Below, in pieces: positions 42,351 through 53,400 of a DNA stretch of 64,000 nucleotides. A program made the position numbers and the translations under genes. How positions within the stretch are numbered: position 1 is the first letter of the stretch; the number at the start of each line of letters is the position of its first letter. The stretch lies in the NCBI RefSeq assembly GCF_001999765.1, contig NZ_MTIC01000013.1, positions 124,001-188,000 on the forward strand. The letters are read 5' to 3'. The notes beneath the pieces are model-generated. The model saw only the letters and a list, made by a program, of their open reading frames with translations. It did not search any database and had not been told where the DNA came from. This DNA comes from Sinomonas mesophila. GTDB lineage: Bacteria > Actinomycetota > Actinomycetes > Actinomycetales > Micrococcaceae.

Positions 42351-43112
42351 ATGACCTCTGAGACCGGTGCGCCGCCTCCCCTGCACCGCCAGCTCGAGGC
42401 GGAGATCCGCGCCCGGATCGCCTCGGGTCGGTGGCGCCCCGGGACGAGCCTTCCGAGCGAGGCGTCGCTGAGCACGGAGTTCGGCGTGTCCCGCGGCACC
42501 GTGCGGCAGGCGCTCACGGGCCTGCGCGACGAGGGGCTCCTCTTCGGCGGGCGGGGCCGGCGCCCGATCGTGCGCTCGGGGGCCAAGAGCCAGCCGTTCT
42601 CGACCTTCCTGTCCTTCACCGAATGGGCCCGCAGCCAGGGGCTCAACCCCGGACAGCGCACCCTCGAGGTCGCGCGCCGGGAGGCGGGCGCGGAGGCGTG
42701 CTGCGCCCTCGGGCTCTCCGACGGAACGCAGGTCGTGGACATCCTCCGGCTGCGCCTGCTCGACGGCGAGCCGGCCATGCTCGAGCGCAGCTCGTTCGTG
42801 CTCGACGTCGGGAGGCTCATCTTCGACTTCGACGCGGAGTCCGGGTCCATCTTCGAGTTCCTCGGCCGTCGCGGCGTGGCCCTCGACAGGGCCCATCACA
42901 CGATCGACGCAGTGGCGGCCTCGACCGCGGACGCGCAGCTGCTCGGGATCCAGGGCGGCTCGCCGCTCCTGCGCGAGCGGAGGACGACGTACGACACGAG
43001 CGGGCGCCCCGTCGAGTACTCCGATGACCGCTACCTTCCGACGCTGACCAACTTCAGCATCGAGAACCGCGTCGGCCGGGCCGCGCCGCTCGTGCGGCAC
43101 AGGCCGAGCTGA
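42351..43112 (+). CDS. GntR/HutC-type regulator with UTRA domain
   Basis: The 253-residue regulator has an N-terminal GntR winged helix: L-P-S-E-A-S-L-S-T-E-F-G-V-S-R-G-T-V-R-Q (about 38-57). A UTRA ligand domain follows (about 85-245; I-F-E-F-L, L-L-R-E-R-R-T-T-Y-D near 205). Such repressors usually answer to a sugar phosphate, amino sugar or histidine-pathway metabolite. No target operon is adjacent. Confidence 0.85.
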   Translation: MTSETGAPPPLHRQLEAEIRARIASGRWRPGTSLPSEASLSTEFGVSRGTVRQALTGLRDEGLLFGGRGRRPIVRSGAKSQPFSTFLSFTEWARSQGLNPGQRTLEVARREAGAEACCALGLSDGTQVVDILRLRLLDGEPAMLERSSFVLDVGRLIFDFDAESGSIFEFLGRRGVALDRAHHTIDAVAASTADAQLLGIQGGSPLLRERRTTYDTSGRPVEYSDDRYLPTLTNFSIENRVGRAAPLVRHRPS

Positions 43113-43117
43113 GCTCG

Positions 43118-43813
43118 TCAGACGTCGCTGAGCTCATCCTCGCTCAGCCGTGTCAGCGTGAGCCGGTAGCCGACGTTCCGCACCGTGCCGATGAGTCCCT
43201 CGTGGTCCGGGCCGAGCTTGGCCCGGAGGCGGCGGACGTGCACGTCGACGGTCCGCGTGCCGCCGTAGTAGTCGTAGCCCCACACCTCCGTGAGCAGCTG
43301 CTGGCGGGTGAACACCCGGCCGGGGTGCTGAGCGAGGTACTTGAGCAGCTCGAACTCCTTGAACGTCAGGTTCAGGGCCTCGCCGTTGACCTTGGCCGTG
43401 TAGCTCGCCTCGTCGATCACGACGCCGGCCGCCCGGATCTCCGTCTCGGGCTCCTCCGCCGCCGCGGTCCGGGAGATCGCGAGCCGGACGCGCGCCTCGA
43501 CTTCGGCAGGCCCCGCCGAGTCGAGGATGATGTCGTCCACGCTCCACGCGGACGAGACGGCGGCCATGCCGCCCTCGGTCAGGATGAGGATGAGCGGCGC
43601 GCCCAGGCCGGTGGCCCTCAGGAGCTGCGTGAGGGACCGGGAGCCGACGAGGTCCTTGCGCGCGTCGAGGAAGATGACGTCGCACGGCTCGGCGTCGAGC
43701 AGGGCCGTCGGCTCCGCCGGCAGGATGTGGACACGGTGATTGAGCAGCTCGAGCGCAGGGAGGACGTCGACCGACGAGCCCTGGGCGTTCGTCAGCAGCA
43801 GGATGTGCGACAC
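43118..43813 (-). CDS. glnR: GlnR-type orphan OmpR-family regulator
   Basis: The 231-residue protein begins L-L-L-T-N-A and continues [13 protein letters not shown], very like actinobacterial GlnR. The receiver retains Asp50 (D-V-I-F-L-D), but the acidic pocket is incomplete, as in GlnR proteins that work without phosphorylation. The C-terminal OmpR domain ends R-N-V-G-Y-R-L. No kinase gene is adjacent. In Streptomyces and mycobacteria it is the global nitrogen regulator and lies near mshD, as it does here. Confidence 0.85.
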   Translation of the reverse strand: MSHILLLTNAQGSSVDVLPALELLNHRVHILPAEPTALLDAEPCDVIFLDARKDLVGSRSLTQLLRATGLGAPLILILTEGGMAAVSSAWSVDDIILDSAGPAEVEARVRLAISRTAAAEEPETEIRAAGVVIDEASYTAKVNGEALNLTFKEFELLKYLAQHPGRVFTRQQLLTEVWGYDYYGGTRTVDVHVRRLRAKLGPDHEGLIGTVRNVGYRLTLTRLSEDELSDV

Positions 43814-43971
43814 GGTTCCTCCCGAGGATCTGGCTGCACGACGTCGGGCAGAGGTACCTTTGAAAGCCGATTATAGGCGGCGCCAGCCCGAAGCCGTCGG
43901 ATGTGTCACGCCCATCGAGTCGCAGCCCCAGCTCCCATGAGGCAGGATGGCACTGTGATGGAGACGGCACG

Positions 43972-44763
43972 GTGACTGGGGGACGCAACGCCGACCACGA
44001 CGGGGGCGGCCACCGGGTGAAGCCCTGGGTCGGGTCGGTCTCATCGGGGGCCATCGCCGTCGCCGGCACGTCCGCCGTCGTCGCGGCGAGCTGGGGCGGC
44101 CCGCTCGTCCAGCTCGTGGCCGTCGCCGTCGTGGCCGTCGCCGTCGGCTTCGGCTGGCCGCACTTCCTCGGCATCCCCGCAAAGAAGACGAACAGCGCGG
44201 TGATCGCCGGCGCCGGCATCGCCTCGGCCGCCGCCGCGGCGCTCGTCCCCGGGCCCGAGTATCTCGTGTGGACGCCCCTCGCGGTCGGGGTGGGCGTCAT
44301 GGCGGTCACGGTCGTGCAGCTGATTCGCGGGACGGGCCAGAGCCACCGGCTCGAGTCGGTCTTCGGGGCGGGCGCGGGCGTGTTCCTGTGCAGCCTCGGC
44401 GCCGGCTGGATCGCGACGGCCCGGCTCACCGGCGCGGGGTCCATGCTCCTCGTGGCGGGCATCAGCACCGTGGTCGCCCTCCTCGTGGGCATGATCCGCT
44501 GGCCGGACACGCTCGTCGCGCCGCTCGCGATCGCGTTCGCGGGCCTCGCGGCGCCCCTCGCGGGGCTCGTCCTCGGGGACGTCGCCGTCGTCCCCGCCGC
44601 CGTCGCGGGACTGGCCATCGGCGCGGTGCTCGCCGCCTTCCGCCGGCTCAACAGCATGCGCCCCTCGCGGCTCGCGCCGCCGGGCCTCGTGGCCCTGGGC
44701 CTCGCGCCGGCGTTCGCCGTGGGCGCGCTCGCCTACTTCCTGGACCGGATGCTCGTCCCCTGA
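43972..44763 (+). CDS. Multi-pass membrane protein of unknown function
   Basis: The 263-residue protein has about eight hydrophobic segments from residue 25 on and a charged N-terminus. No transporter motif is recognised. The start is GTG 43972, with GGAGA seven bases upstream. It is divergent from glnR (158 bp) and might answer to it. Confidence 0.65.
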   Translation: MTGGRNADHDGGGHRVKPWVGSVSSGAIAVAGTSAVVAASWGGPLVQLVAVAVVAVAVGFGWPHFLGIPAKKTNSAVIAGAGIASAAAAALVPGPEYLVWTPLAVGVGVMAVTVVQLIRGTGQSHRLESVFGAGAGVFLCSLGAGWIATARLTGAGSMLLVAGISTVVALLVGMIRWPDTLVAPLAIAFAGLAAPLAGLVLGDVAVVPAAVAGLAIGAVLAAFRRLNSMRPSRLAPPGLVALGLAPAFAVGALAYFLDRMLVP

Positions 44764-44838
44764 GGCCGGGCCTGCCGACCCGGGCCTCATAGGCGTCCCT
44801 GTGGCAGCCGTCACGGACAGGCGCGGGGGGCGAGGCGC

Positions 44839-44850
44839 TACGATGACGCT
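44839..44850 (+). promoter_or_regulatory. Probable leaderless promoter of the 37-residue membrane protein gene
   Basis: TACGAT (44839-44844) lies six bases before ATG 44851. Confidence 0.45.
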
Positions 44851-44964
44851 ATGAGCGTTGTTGCCTTCGAGATCTTCTTCCTTGTCCTCCTCGCCGTCGC
44901 CGGCATCTCCATGGCGTGGTTCGCCGGCCTCGTCGTCTGGAAGCTGTTCAAGGGCCAGCGCTGA
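44851..44964 (+). CDS. 37-residue single-span membrane protein
   Basis: The frame encodes M-S-V-V-A-F-E, one hydrophobic helix (about 7-30) and a basic end K-L-F-K-G-Q-R, a positive-inside topology. The leaderless -10 six bases upstream supports expression. It precedes the nitrobindin-like gene by 45 bp. Function unknown; such mini-proteins often modulate a larger membrane protein. Confidence 0.6.
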   Translation: MSVVAFEIFFLVLLAVAGISMAWFAGLVVWKLFKGQR

Positions 44965-45009
44965 GGCTGGTTCCCACCCACCACGTGAGCGAGGCCTGAA
45001 GGAAGCACT

Positions 45010-45654
45010 GTGCCGATTGAGATCCCGTCCGGTCTGACCCCCGAGCTCGTCCCGCTGTCGTGGCTGATCGGGGAGTGGGAAGGGCGGGGCCGCCTCGGCG
45101 CCGGCGAGGCCGGCGACGAGCATTTCGTCCAGCGGGCCGTGTTCGCCCACAGCGGCTTCCCCTACCTGACCTACACCGCGGAGAGCTGGCTCGCCGACGA
45201 GCAGGGCAACAGGATCCGCCCGCTCTCGACCGAGACCGGCTTCTGGCAGCTCGACCGCCCGCTCACCGACGCTGACGGCGGCCCGGGCCTCGTCCCCGCG
45301 GATATCGTCCCGGCGTACACGTCGGCCGAGCAGGTCGAGTCCCTGCGCAACGTCCAGGACGCCTTCGACCTCGCCGTCACGATCCTGCACCCGGGCAGCA
45401 TCGCCGAGCTCTACTACGGCCAGATCAAGGGCCCGCAGATCGAGCTCTCGACCGACGCCGTGCTCCGCGGCGCCCACTCGCGCGACTACAAGGCGGCGAC
45501 CCGGATCTTCGGCCTCGTCAACGGCGACCTCTTCTGGCGCTGGGACGCGGCCCTCGGCGGCAACGCCCTCGCCCCGCACGCCTCGGCGATCCTGCGCCGT
45601 GTCTCAGCCCCGGCCGCGGACCAGCCGCCCGCCGAGGGCGGGGACTCCCACTGA
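45010..45654 (+). CDS. FABP-like/nitrobindin-family protein
   Basis: The 214-residue beta-barrel protein opens with W-L-I-G-E-W-E-G-R-G (about 18-27), the family signature of haem-binding nitrobindins. A late His in the barrel (R-G-A-H-S-R-D) may be the haem ligand region. Related proteins bind b haem and isomerise peroxynitrite. GTG 45010 follows GGAAGCACT. It shares a strand with ygfZ, 48 bp downstream. Confidence 0.8.
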   Translation: MPIEIPSGLTPELVPLSWLIGEWEGRGRLGAGEAGDEHFVQRAVFAHSGFPYLTYTAESWLADEQGNRIRPLSTETGFWQLDRPLTDADGGPGLVPADIVPAYTSAEQVESLRNVQDAFDLAVTILHPGSIAELYYGQIKGPQIELSTDAVLRGAHSRDYKAATRIFGLVNGDLFWRWDAALGGNALAPHASAILRRVSAPAADQPPAEGGDSH

Positions 45655-45702
45655 GGGAATCACCGAGGGAGTGAACCGACGCCCGCGCGCGTTGACACAG
45701 AT

Positions 45703-46854
45703 ATGACCTACGCATCCCCACTGCTCAGCCGCCTCGGCGCCGTCGCGGACGGCGGGCCCGACGCGGGCGTCGCCGCGCACTACGGCGATCCCGTGCGCGA
45801 GCAGCGCGAGCTCGCCGCCGGGCGGGCCGCCGTCGACCTCTCCCACCGCGGCGTCGTGACCGTGGCCGGCCCGGACCGGCTCACATGGCTCACGACCCTC
45901 TCCTCGCAGCAGGTCTCCGGCCTGCGCCCCGGCGAGTCGAGCGAGCTGCTCCTGCTCAGCATCCAGGGCCGGATCGAGTACGACGCGCGGATCGTGGACG
46001 ACGGCGAGTGCGCGTGGCTGCTCGTCGAGCCGGCCGAGGCCGAGGGGCTCGCGGCTTGGCTCACGTCGATGAAGTTCATGCTCCGCGTCGAGGTCGAGGA
46101 CGCCTCGGCCCGCTGGGCGGTGCTCGCCGCGACGCGCCGGCTCGACGCCCTCGCCCCGTTCGGCCCGGGTGGCACTGGCGGCGCCCAGCTCGTCTGGGAG
46201 GACCCGTGGCCGCACGTGGCCCCGGGCGGCACGAGCTACGCGGCCGTCGAGGACGCGCGCCACCCTGGGCTCGAGCGGCCGTGGTTCGAGCACGTCGTCG
46301 AGCTGTCCCGCCTCGAGGAGGCCGCGGACGCGCTCGCGGCCGACGGCGTGGGGCTTGCGGGCGCGATGGCCGCCGAGGCGCTGCGCATCGCCGCGTGGCG
46401 TCCGCGCTGGGGCACCGAGACGGACGAGCGCACGATCCCGCACGAGCTCGACCTCCTGCGCACCGCCGTGCACCTGGCCAAGGGCTGCTACAAGGGCCAG
46501 GAGACGATCGCCCGCGTGCACAACCTCGGCCACCCGCCGCGGCGGCTGACCCTCCTCCAGCTCGACGGGTCAACGCACACGCTCCCCGCCGCGGGCAGCA
46601 GCGTCTACGCCGCCGGCGCCGGCCCGGACACGGGGGCCAAGCCCGTGGGCCGCGTGACGTCCGCGGCCCTGCACTGGGAGATGGGGCCGATCGCCCTCGC
46701 CGTCCTCAAGCGCAGCACCGACCCCGCGGCGCCGCTCACGGTCGTGGGCGAGGCTGAGGGTGAGGCGTATGCCGCGTCGCAGGAGGTTATCGTTGCCCCG
46801 GAGGCCGGCGCCGCCGTCGCCCGCCCGACAGGATTCCTGAGGAGGAACGCATGA
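45703..46854 (+). CDS. ygfZ: YgfZ/GcvT-family folate-binding protein
   Basis: The 383-residue protein resembles the aminomethyltransferase fold and has the K-G-C-Y-K-G-Q-E signature (about 263-270), whose Cys is needed for YgfZ function in iron-sulfur cluster enzymes. Segments W-L-T-T-L-S-S-Q-Q and R-I-E-Y-D are also typical. It overlaps the ankyrin gene by four bases (ATGA). Confidence 0.85.
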   Translation: MTYASPLLSRLGAVADGGPDAGVAAHYGDPVREQRELAAGRAAVDLSHRGVVTVAGPDRLTWLTTLSSQQVSGLRPGESSELLLLSIQGRIEYDARIVDDGECAWLLVEPAEAEGLAAWLTSMKFMLRVEVEDASARWAVLAATRRLDALAPFGPGGTGGAQLVWEDPWPHVAPGGTSYAAVEDARHPGLERPWFEHVVELSRLEEAADALAADGVGLAGAMAAEALRIAAWRPRWGTETDERTIPHELDLLRTAVHLAKGCYKGQETIARVHNLGHPPRRLTLLQLDGSTHTLPAAGSSVYAAGAGPDTGAKPVGRVTSAALHWEMGPIALAVLKRSTDPAAPLTVVGEAEGEAYAASQEVIVAPEAGAAVARPTGFLRRNA

Positions 46855-47288
46855 GCGAGCACGCGCACGGCCAGCAGGCCCGGGACGCGCAGAACGACGC
46901 CGCCCCGGACGAGGACGTCGTCGCCCTCGCCGGGAAGCTCTTCGACGCGGCCCGCGCCGGGGACGAGGCGGTGCTGCGCGCGTACCTCGCGGCCGGCGCG
47001 CCGGCGTCGCTCGCCAACCAGTCCGGCGACACGCTCATCATGCTCGCCGCGTACCACGGCCACGCAGGCGCCGTCCGCCTCCTCGGCGAGCACGGCGCCG
47101 ATGCGAACGCCGCCAACGACCGCGGCCAGACCCCGCTCGCCGGCGCGGTGTTCAAGGGCTACGCCGAGGTCGCCGAGGCCCTCCTGGCCCTCGGCGCGGA
47201 CCCCGACGCCGGGGCCCCGACCGCCCGCGAGGCGGCGCAGATGTTCGGCCGCGCGGAGATCCTCGGCCTCTTCGGCACCGCCCGCTAG
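46851..47288 (+). CDS. Ankyrin-repeat protein
   Basis: The 145-residue protein has about three ankyrin repeats: A-A-R-A-G-D-E-A-V-L-R-A-Y-L near 31, G-D-T-L-I-M-L-A-A-Y-H-G-H-A-G near 58, and G-Q-T-P-L-A-G-A-V-F-K-G-Y near 92. It has no signal or membrane segment, and an acidic N-terminus. Repeats of this type bind proteins; bacterial examples next to catalase or YgfZ-like genes are of unknown role. Its start is coupled to ygfZ. Confidence 0.82.
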   Translation: MSEHAHGQQARDAQNDAAPDEDVVALAGKLFDAARAGDEAVLRAYLAAGAPASLANQSGDTLIMLAAYHGHAGAVRLLGEHGADANAANDRGQTPLAGAVFKGYAEVAEALLALGADPDAGAPTAREAAQMFGRAEILGLFGTAR

Positions 47289-47498
47289 CCGACCCCGGGC
47301 CGCGCCTCCCACCCGCATGGGGAGAACTCCCCGCGGGCTGGGTCTCCCACCGACGCTGGGGTAACCTCGTGGGTGCCGGCGCGCCTGATGACGACAGTCT
47401 GAGGACAGGGCGCCGGCCAGCACAGACCGCAGGGAACTGGGCCGCTGCCACTGTGCCATGGGTGGGGCGTGTTCCGCGAGGGGAACGGGAGAATCAGA

Positions 47499-50400
47499 GT
47501 GCGTCGAGCCGGGGGGTTGCTGCGCCGCCATGCCGCGAAGGCGATCACGGGGACCGCGATGTCCCTTGTCGCGGCGGTCCTTGTGGCCGCGGCGATCTTC
47601 TACCCGGGCTTCCGCTCCGTCTCCGCCGAGCTCAATGACGGCGGTGTGTGGGTCACCAACGGCTCGATGAACATGGTGGGCCACCTCAACTTCTCCTCCA
47701 AGATCCTCGACAGCGGGCTCGCCGCGCGCTCGTCGAGCTTCGACGTCGTCCAGCAGGGCCGGTCCGTCGCGGTCCAGGACAAGGGCGTCGGGACCCTGAG
47801 CCCGGTCGACGCCGCGGAGGTCCGCCTCACCGCCGACCTGTCGTTCGGCGGCAGCAGCGCGGCGGCGTTCGGCACGACGACGGCGGCCCTCGCCGATCCG
47901 GGCAGGGGACGCCTGTGGGCGCTCGGCCTCGACAGCCTCACGGGCTTCAACCCCGAGACCACCGAGCCGACGGTCGAGGACGTGCCCGGCGTCGTTGCGA
48001 CGGTGACCACGGAGAACGAGGTCGTGGGCGTCTCCCCGGCCCGCGCCGAGATCGTCCGCGTGCCGGAGGGCGGCGAGCCGCGCTTTACGAAGGTCGACGG
48101 CCTGAGCACCTCCGCGAAGGTCCAGCTCGCGGCGGTCGGGGGCGACGCCGTCGTCCTCGACGCCGGCTCCGGGACCCTGTTCCTGCCCGGCGGCGGCCGC
48201 GTCCAGCGCGACGTGTTCCGCAGCGCGCAGCTCCAGGAGAGCGGGCCCGACGCCGACGCGGTGGCGGTCGGAACGGCCGAGGGCGTCGCGCTCGTGCCGC
48301 TCGGCGGCGGCGAGCCCCGCGTGCTCCAGGCGGCGGGTGGGCGCGAGGGCCTGCCCGCGCGGCCCGTCCAGCAGAACGGATGCGTGTACGGCGCGTGGGC
48401 CGGCACGGGCGTCTACCTGCGCGCGTGCGGCTCGGGCGCCCCGGAGCTCAAGGACATCCCCTCCGTGCGGCCCGACTCCGAGCTCGTGTTCCGCACGAAC
48501 CGCGACCTCGTGGTGCTCAACGACGTCCGCGGCGGCAACGTCTGGCTCGTGACCGACCAGATGCAGCTCGTGAACAACTGGCAGGAAATCGTCCCCCAGA
48601 AGCAGACCAAGACGGGGGAGCAGGAGGATTCCGCGGAGGTCATGCTCCAGAAGGAGCTTCCCGACCGCAGCGAGGAGAACAAGCCGCCGACCGCGATGCC
48701 GGACGACTTCGGCGTCCGGCCGGGCCGCACGGTCATCCTGCCCGTGCTCCTGAACGACACCGATCCCGACGGCGACGTGCTCTCCGTCCGCGCGATCGGC
48801 GCTGCCCCGCGCCTCGGGCAGGTGCAGACGATCTTCAACGGCGCGGCCCTCCAGATCGTGGTCGGCGCGGAGGCCACCGGAACCGAGCCGTTCGACTACG
48901 AGGTCTCGGACGGGCGCGGGGGGACCGCGACCGCGCGCGTGAACCTCACCGTCCGCGAGGACACCGCGAACGTGGCGCCGCGCCAGGTGCGGGTCAACAC
49001 GATCGCCGTCGAGCAGGGCACCTCGGTCTCCCAGAACGTCCTCGGCGACTTCGTCGACCCGGACGGCGACGAGGTCTTCCTCGCCGGGGTGAGCACGGCG
49101 GGCGACGGCGACTCCGTCCGCTTCCAGACGGACGGCACCGTGATCTTCCAGGACGGCGGGAAGACGGTCGGCAGGAAGGAGATCACGGTCCGCGTCTCCG
49201 ACGGGCGGGACGTGGCCGAGGCGACGATCCGCGTCGACTCCCGCCCCCGGGGCACGCTGCCCCCGCAGACGACCCCGGACCACGTCCGCACGGGCACGGG
49301 CGAGCCCATCGTCGTCTCGCCGCTCGCGAACGACATCGACCCCTCGGGCGCCGGGCTGCGCCTGCTCAAGGTCGAGCCCGTGCCGGGCCTCGACGTCGTC
49401 ATGAACTCCGAGGACGGCACGTTCTCGGCGACGGCGGCCGAGCCCAAGGTCTACTACGCTGTCTACCTCGCGTCGAACGGCGCCGCGACGGCCCAGGGGC
49501 TCGTGCGCATCGACATCGAGCCACGGATGCAGGACTCGGGTGCGCCCGTGGCCGTGCGCGACGTCGCGCTCCTGCCCGCGGGCGGTAACGTCCTCGTGGA
49601 CCCGCTCGCGAACGACACGGACCCGGCCGGTGGAGTGCTCGTGGTCCAGTCGATCTCGCTCCCGCAGGGCGCGCCCGTGACCGTCTCGATCATCAACCAC
49701 GCCGTCCTGCGCATCACGGACACCCGCGGGCTCAAGGAGCCGCTCTCGATCGGGTACGTCATCTCGAACGGGGACAGGACCGCGAGCTCGACCGTCACGG
49801 TCACCCCGGTCCCGGCCCCCGAGAAGCTCGAGCCGCCGGTCGCGAAGAACGACGAGGTCGTCGTGCGGGCGGGGGACACCGTGACCATCCCGGTGCTGGG
49901 GAACGACTCGCACCCGAACAACGTCCCGATCACGCTCGATCCCGAGCTCGTCGAGGTCCCGGATTCCGCCATGGGGCACCTCTTCGTGGACCAGGAGACG
50001 CTGCGCTTCTCGGCGGGGCAGAATGCCGGGACCGTGTACGGGATCTACCAGGTCGTCGACCCGGCCGGGCAGAAGGATTCGGCCAAGGTCTCCATCACGA
50101 TCCGCGCCGCGGACCCGACGCAGAACGCCCAGCCCGTGCCGAAGAACCTCACGGCCCGCCTTCTCGCCGGGCACACGGCCAAGGTCGCCGTGCCGCTCGA
50201 CGGCGTCGACCCGGACGGCGACTCCGTGACGATCACGGGCATCGAGAAGGCGCCCGCCCTCGGCACCGCGATCGTCAAGGACGGCTACATCGAGTACAGC
50301 GCCGCGAACAACGCCAGCGGCAAGGACACCTTCACCTACGTCGTGGAGGACAGGTTCGGGGGCCGCGGCATCGCGACGGTCATGGTCGGCGTCGCCGCCG

Positions 50401-53400
50401 CGCCGAACTCGAACCAGAAGCCGATCGCGGGCGACGACACGGTCTCGGTCCGGCCGGGCCGGCCCGTCTCCGTCGACGTGCTCGCGAACGACACCGACCC
50501 GGACGGGGATACCGTGCGCCTCGTCGGCGACGGCTTCGACATCCCCGAGGGCGCCGAGGCGCGGGTGGACGAGGGCCGCGTCGTCGTCACCGCCCCCCAG
50601 CGGGCCGGGACCGCGACCGTGCGCTACACGATCGACGACGGGCGCGGCGGCCGCGCCGTGGGCAGCATCGTCGTCGAGGTCACCCCGGAGGCCGAGCTCA
50701 AGGCGCCGATCGCGCGCGACGACCGGGTCAACGCCATGGACGTCGCGGGCAAGACGACGTTCCAGGTTGACGTCCTCAAGAACGACGAGGACCCGGACGG
50801 CGTCGCGGCCGACCTCTCGGTCTCCGTGCCGCAGAGCGCGGCCGACGCCGGGACGACCGTGAGCGGACGGACCGTCACTGTCGCGCTCGCGCAGGAGCCG
50901 CAGGTCATCCCGTACACGGTCACCGACGTGGACGGACTCACGGCGACCGCGATCCTCTGGGTCCCCGGACTGCGCGACCAGCGGCCCGTCCTCAAGACCC
51001 TCGACCCGGCCAAGGCCAAGGCAGGCGAGGCGCTCGAGCTCCGGCTCTCGGACTACGTCGCCGTCCGGCCCGGCAAGACCCCGCGGATCACGACCGAGGG
51101 GGCCGTGACCGCCGTGGCCTCGGACGGCAGCCCGCTCGTCAAGGACGCCGGCACGCTCCGCTACACCGCGCTGCGCGAGTACGGCGGCCTCGCCTCGATC
51201 ACGTTCGAGGTCACCGACGGCTCCGGCCCGGACGACCCGGACGGGCTCAGGAGCGTCCTGACGGTCCCGATCGAGGTCGAGCCGACGGCCGACAAGCCGA
51301 ACACGCCGCCGACCTTCGCCACGAGCACCCTCGAGATGGCCCAGGGCGAGGACACCGCCCAGCTCGACCTCCGGGCCGCGACGAGCGATCCGGACCCGGG
51401 CGACATCGACCGGATGACATTCCGGCTGACCTCCGAGACACCTCCGGGCATGCAGGTCAGCCTCGACGGCTCGGTCCTCAAGGCCAAGGCCGACGGCGCC
51501 GCGAAGGGCTCGGGCGGGCAGGTCTCGGTCGAGGTCGACGACGGGCGCGGCAAGGTCTCCGGTGCCGTGGCCCTGCGGGTCGTGGGCTCGACGCGGCCCC
51601 TCGCCCTCGCCAACCCGGACGCGGTGCCCGAGGCCAAGGCGGGCGAGCCCGCGGACATCCCGGTGCTCGCCAACGACGCGAATCCGTTCCCCGGGACCCC
51701 GCTCAAGCTCCTGAGCGCGTCCACCGCGGGCGGCGGCTCGGCCCGGGTCGACGGCGACCGCGTCGTCGTGACCCCGAGCTCCGGCTTCCACGGCCAGCTC
51801 ACCGGCTCCTACCGCGTCCAGGACGCGACGGGCGACCCCGACCGCGAGGTCGAGGGAAGCTTCACCGTCATCGTGCGGGACCGGCCGGACGCCCCCAGCG
51901 CCCCCGTCGTCGACAGCATGGCGAGCCGCCAGGTCGTCCTGCACTGGGCGCCGCCGGCCACCAACGGCGCGGAGATCACGGGCTACAGGGTGCTCTTCAA
52001 CGGCGGCAGCCAGCCGTGCCCGACCAACACGTGCACGATCACCGGCCTGACCAACGGCACGCAGTACACGTTCACGGTCGTCGCGGTGAACGCCGTCGGG
52101 GAGTCGGCGCCGAGCCCCGCCTCGGCCCCGGTGACGCCGGACGCGAAGCCCGCCCAGCCCGCGCCGCCCCAGCTCACGCGCGGGGACAAGAGCATCAGCC
52201 TCGTCTGGACCCCGCCGGCCAACGAGGGCACGCCGATCACGAACTACACGATCGAGCTGTCCTCGTCCCAGGGCCTGACGCAGAAGACGGTCGGCAACGT
52301 CACGTCCCTCACGTGGGACGGGCTCACGAACGGCGTCGAGTACCGGGCCCGCATCCAGGCCAAGAACGGCGCCAAGGATCCGTCCGACTGGTCCGGGCTC
52401 TCCGCGGCGGCCAAGCCCGCCGGCGCGCCGTTCGCGCCGTCCGCCCCCACGGCGACGCGCACGACCTCGGCCGTCAACGGCGGCGTCGTCGACGTCGCGT
52501 GGGCCTCGGAGCCGCTCAAGAACAACGGCGACCCGGTCACGGGGTACGTGGTGAAGGTCTACCGCAACGGCGCCTTCGAGAAGCAGACGCCGCGCACCAC
52601 GGCCACGTCCCAGCAGGTCACGGGTCTGGACAACGCGAGCACGTATACGTTCTCGCTCGTCTCCTACAACACAGTGGGCGCGTCCCCCGAGGGGGCGCGG
52701 AGCAACGGCGTCGTGCCCTACGGCAAGCCCGGGGCGCCGACGAACCTGACCGCGAGGCCGACCAACACGTCCAACGCGGGCCAGCAGGTGCAGCTGGACT
52801 TCACGGCGCCGGCCAGCAACGGAGACGCGATCTCCGGCTACCAGTACTCCGTCAACGGCGGCACGTGGCAGAGCCTGTCCTCGAACAGGGTCGTGGGCGG
52901 GCTCACGAACGGCACGCAGTACAGCTTCACCGTCCGCGCCGTGAACTCGGCGGGCCCCGGGCCTGCCAGCAACGCCGACTCGGCCAACCCGTACGGCCAG
53001 CCCAGGAACCCGGTCGTGAGCGCCAGCCAGGACGGCATCCGCGTCCAGATGCAGTGGAACACCGGCGCGAACGGCGGCTACGACAACGGCCGCGAGAGCG
53101 TGGTCACGGTCGCGATCGACGGGAACCAGGTGGCGAACGACGGCGCGGCGACCGTGGGCGACGGCCCGGACCAGGCGCACTCGATCAGGGTCACGGCCTG
53201 CGTCAAGGGCGAGCCGACGAACTGCTCGACCAACTCCGCCTCGGCCCGGACCGCGTCCCCGAGCGCGAACCTCGCGAAGGGCGCACTGACCCAGGGGGCG
53301 TCGGGGTGCCCGTCGAACAACTGCTACTGGTTCGATGTCACGGGCCGGAACTTCCACCCCAACGCGACGGTCACGGTCAAGTGCTGGAACGACGGCGGAT

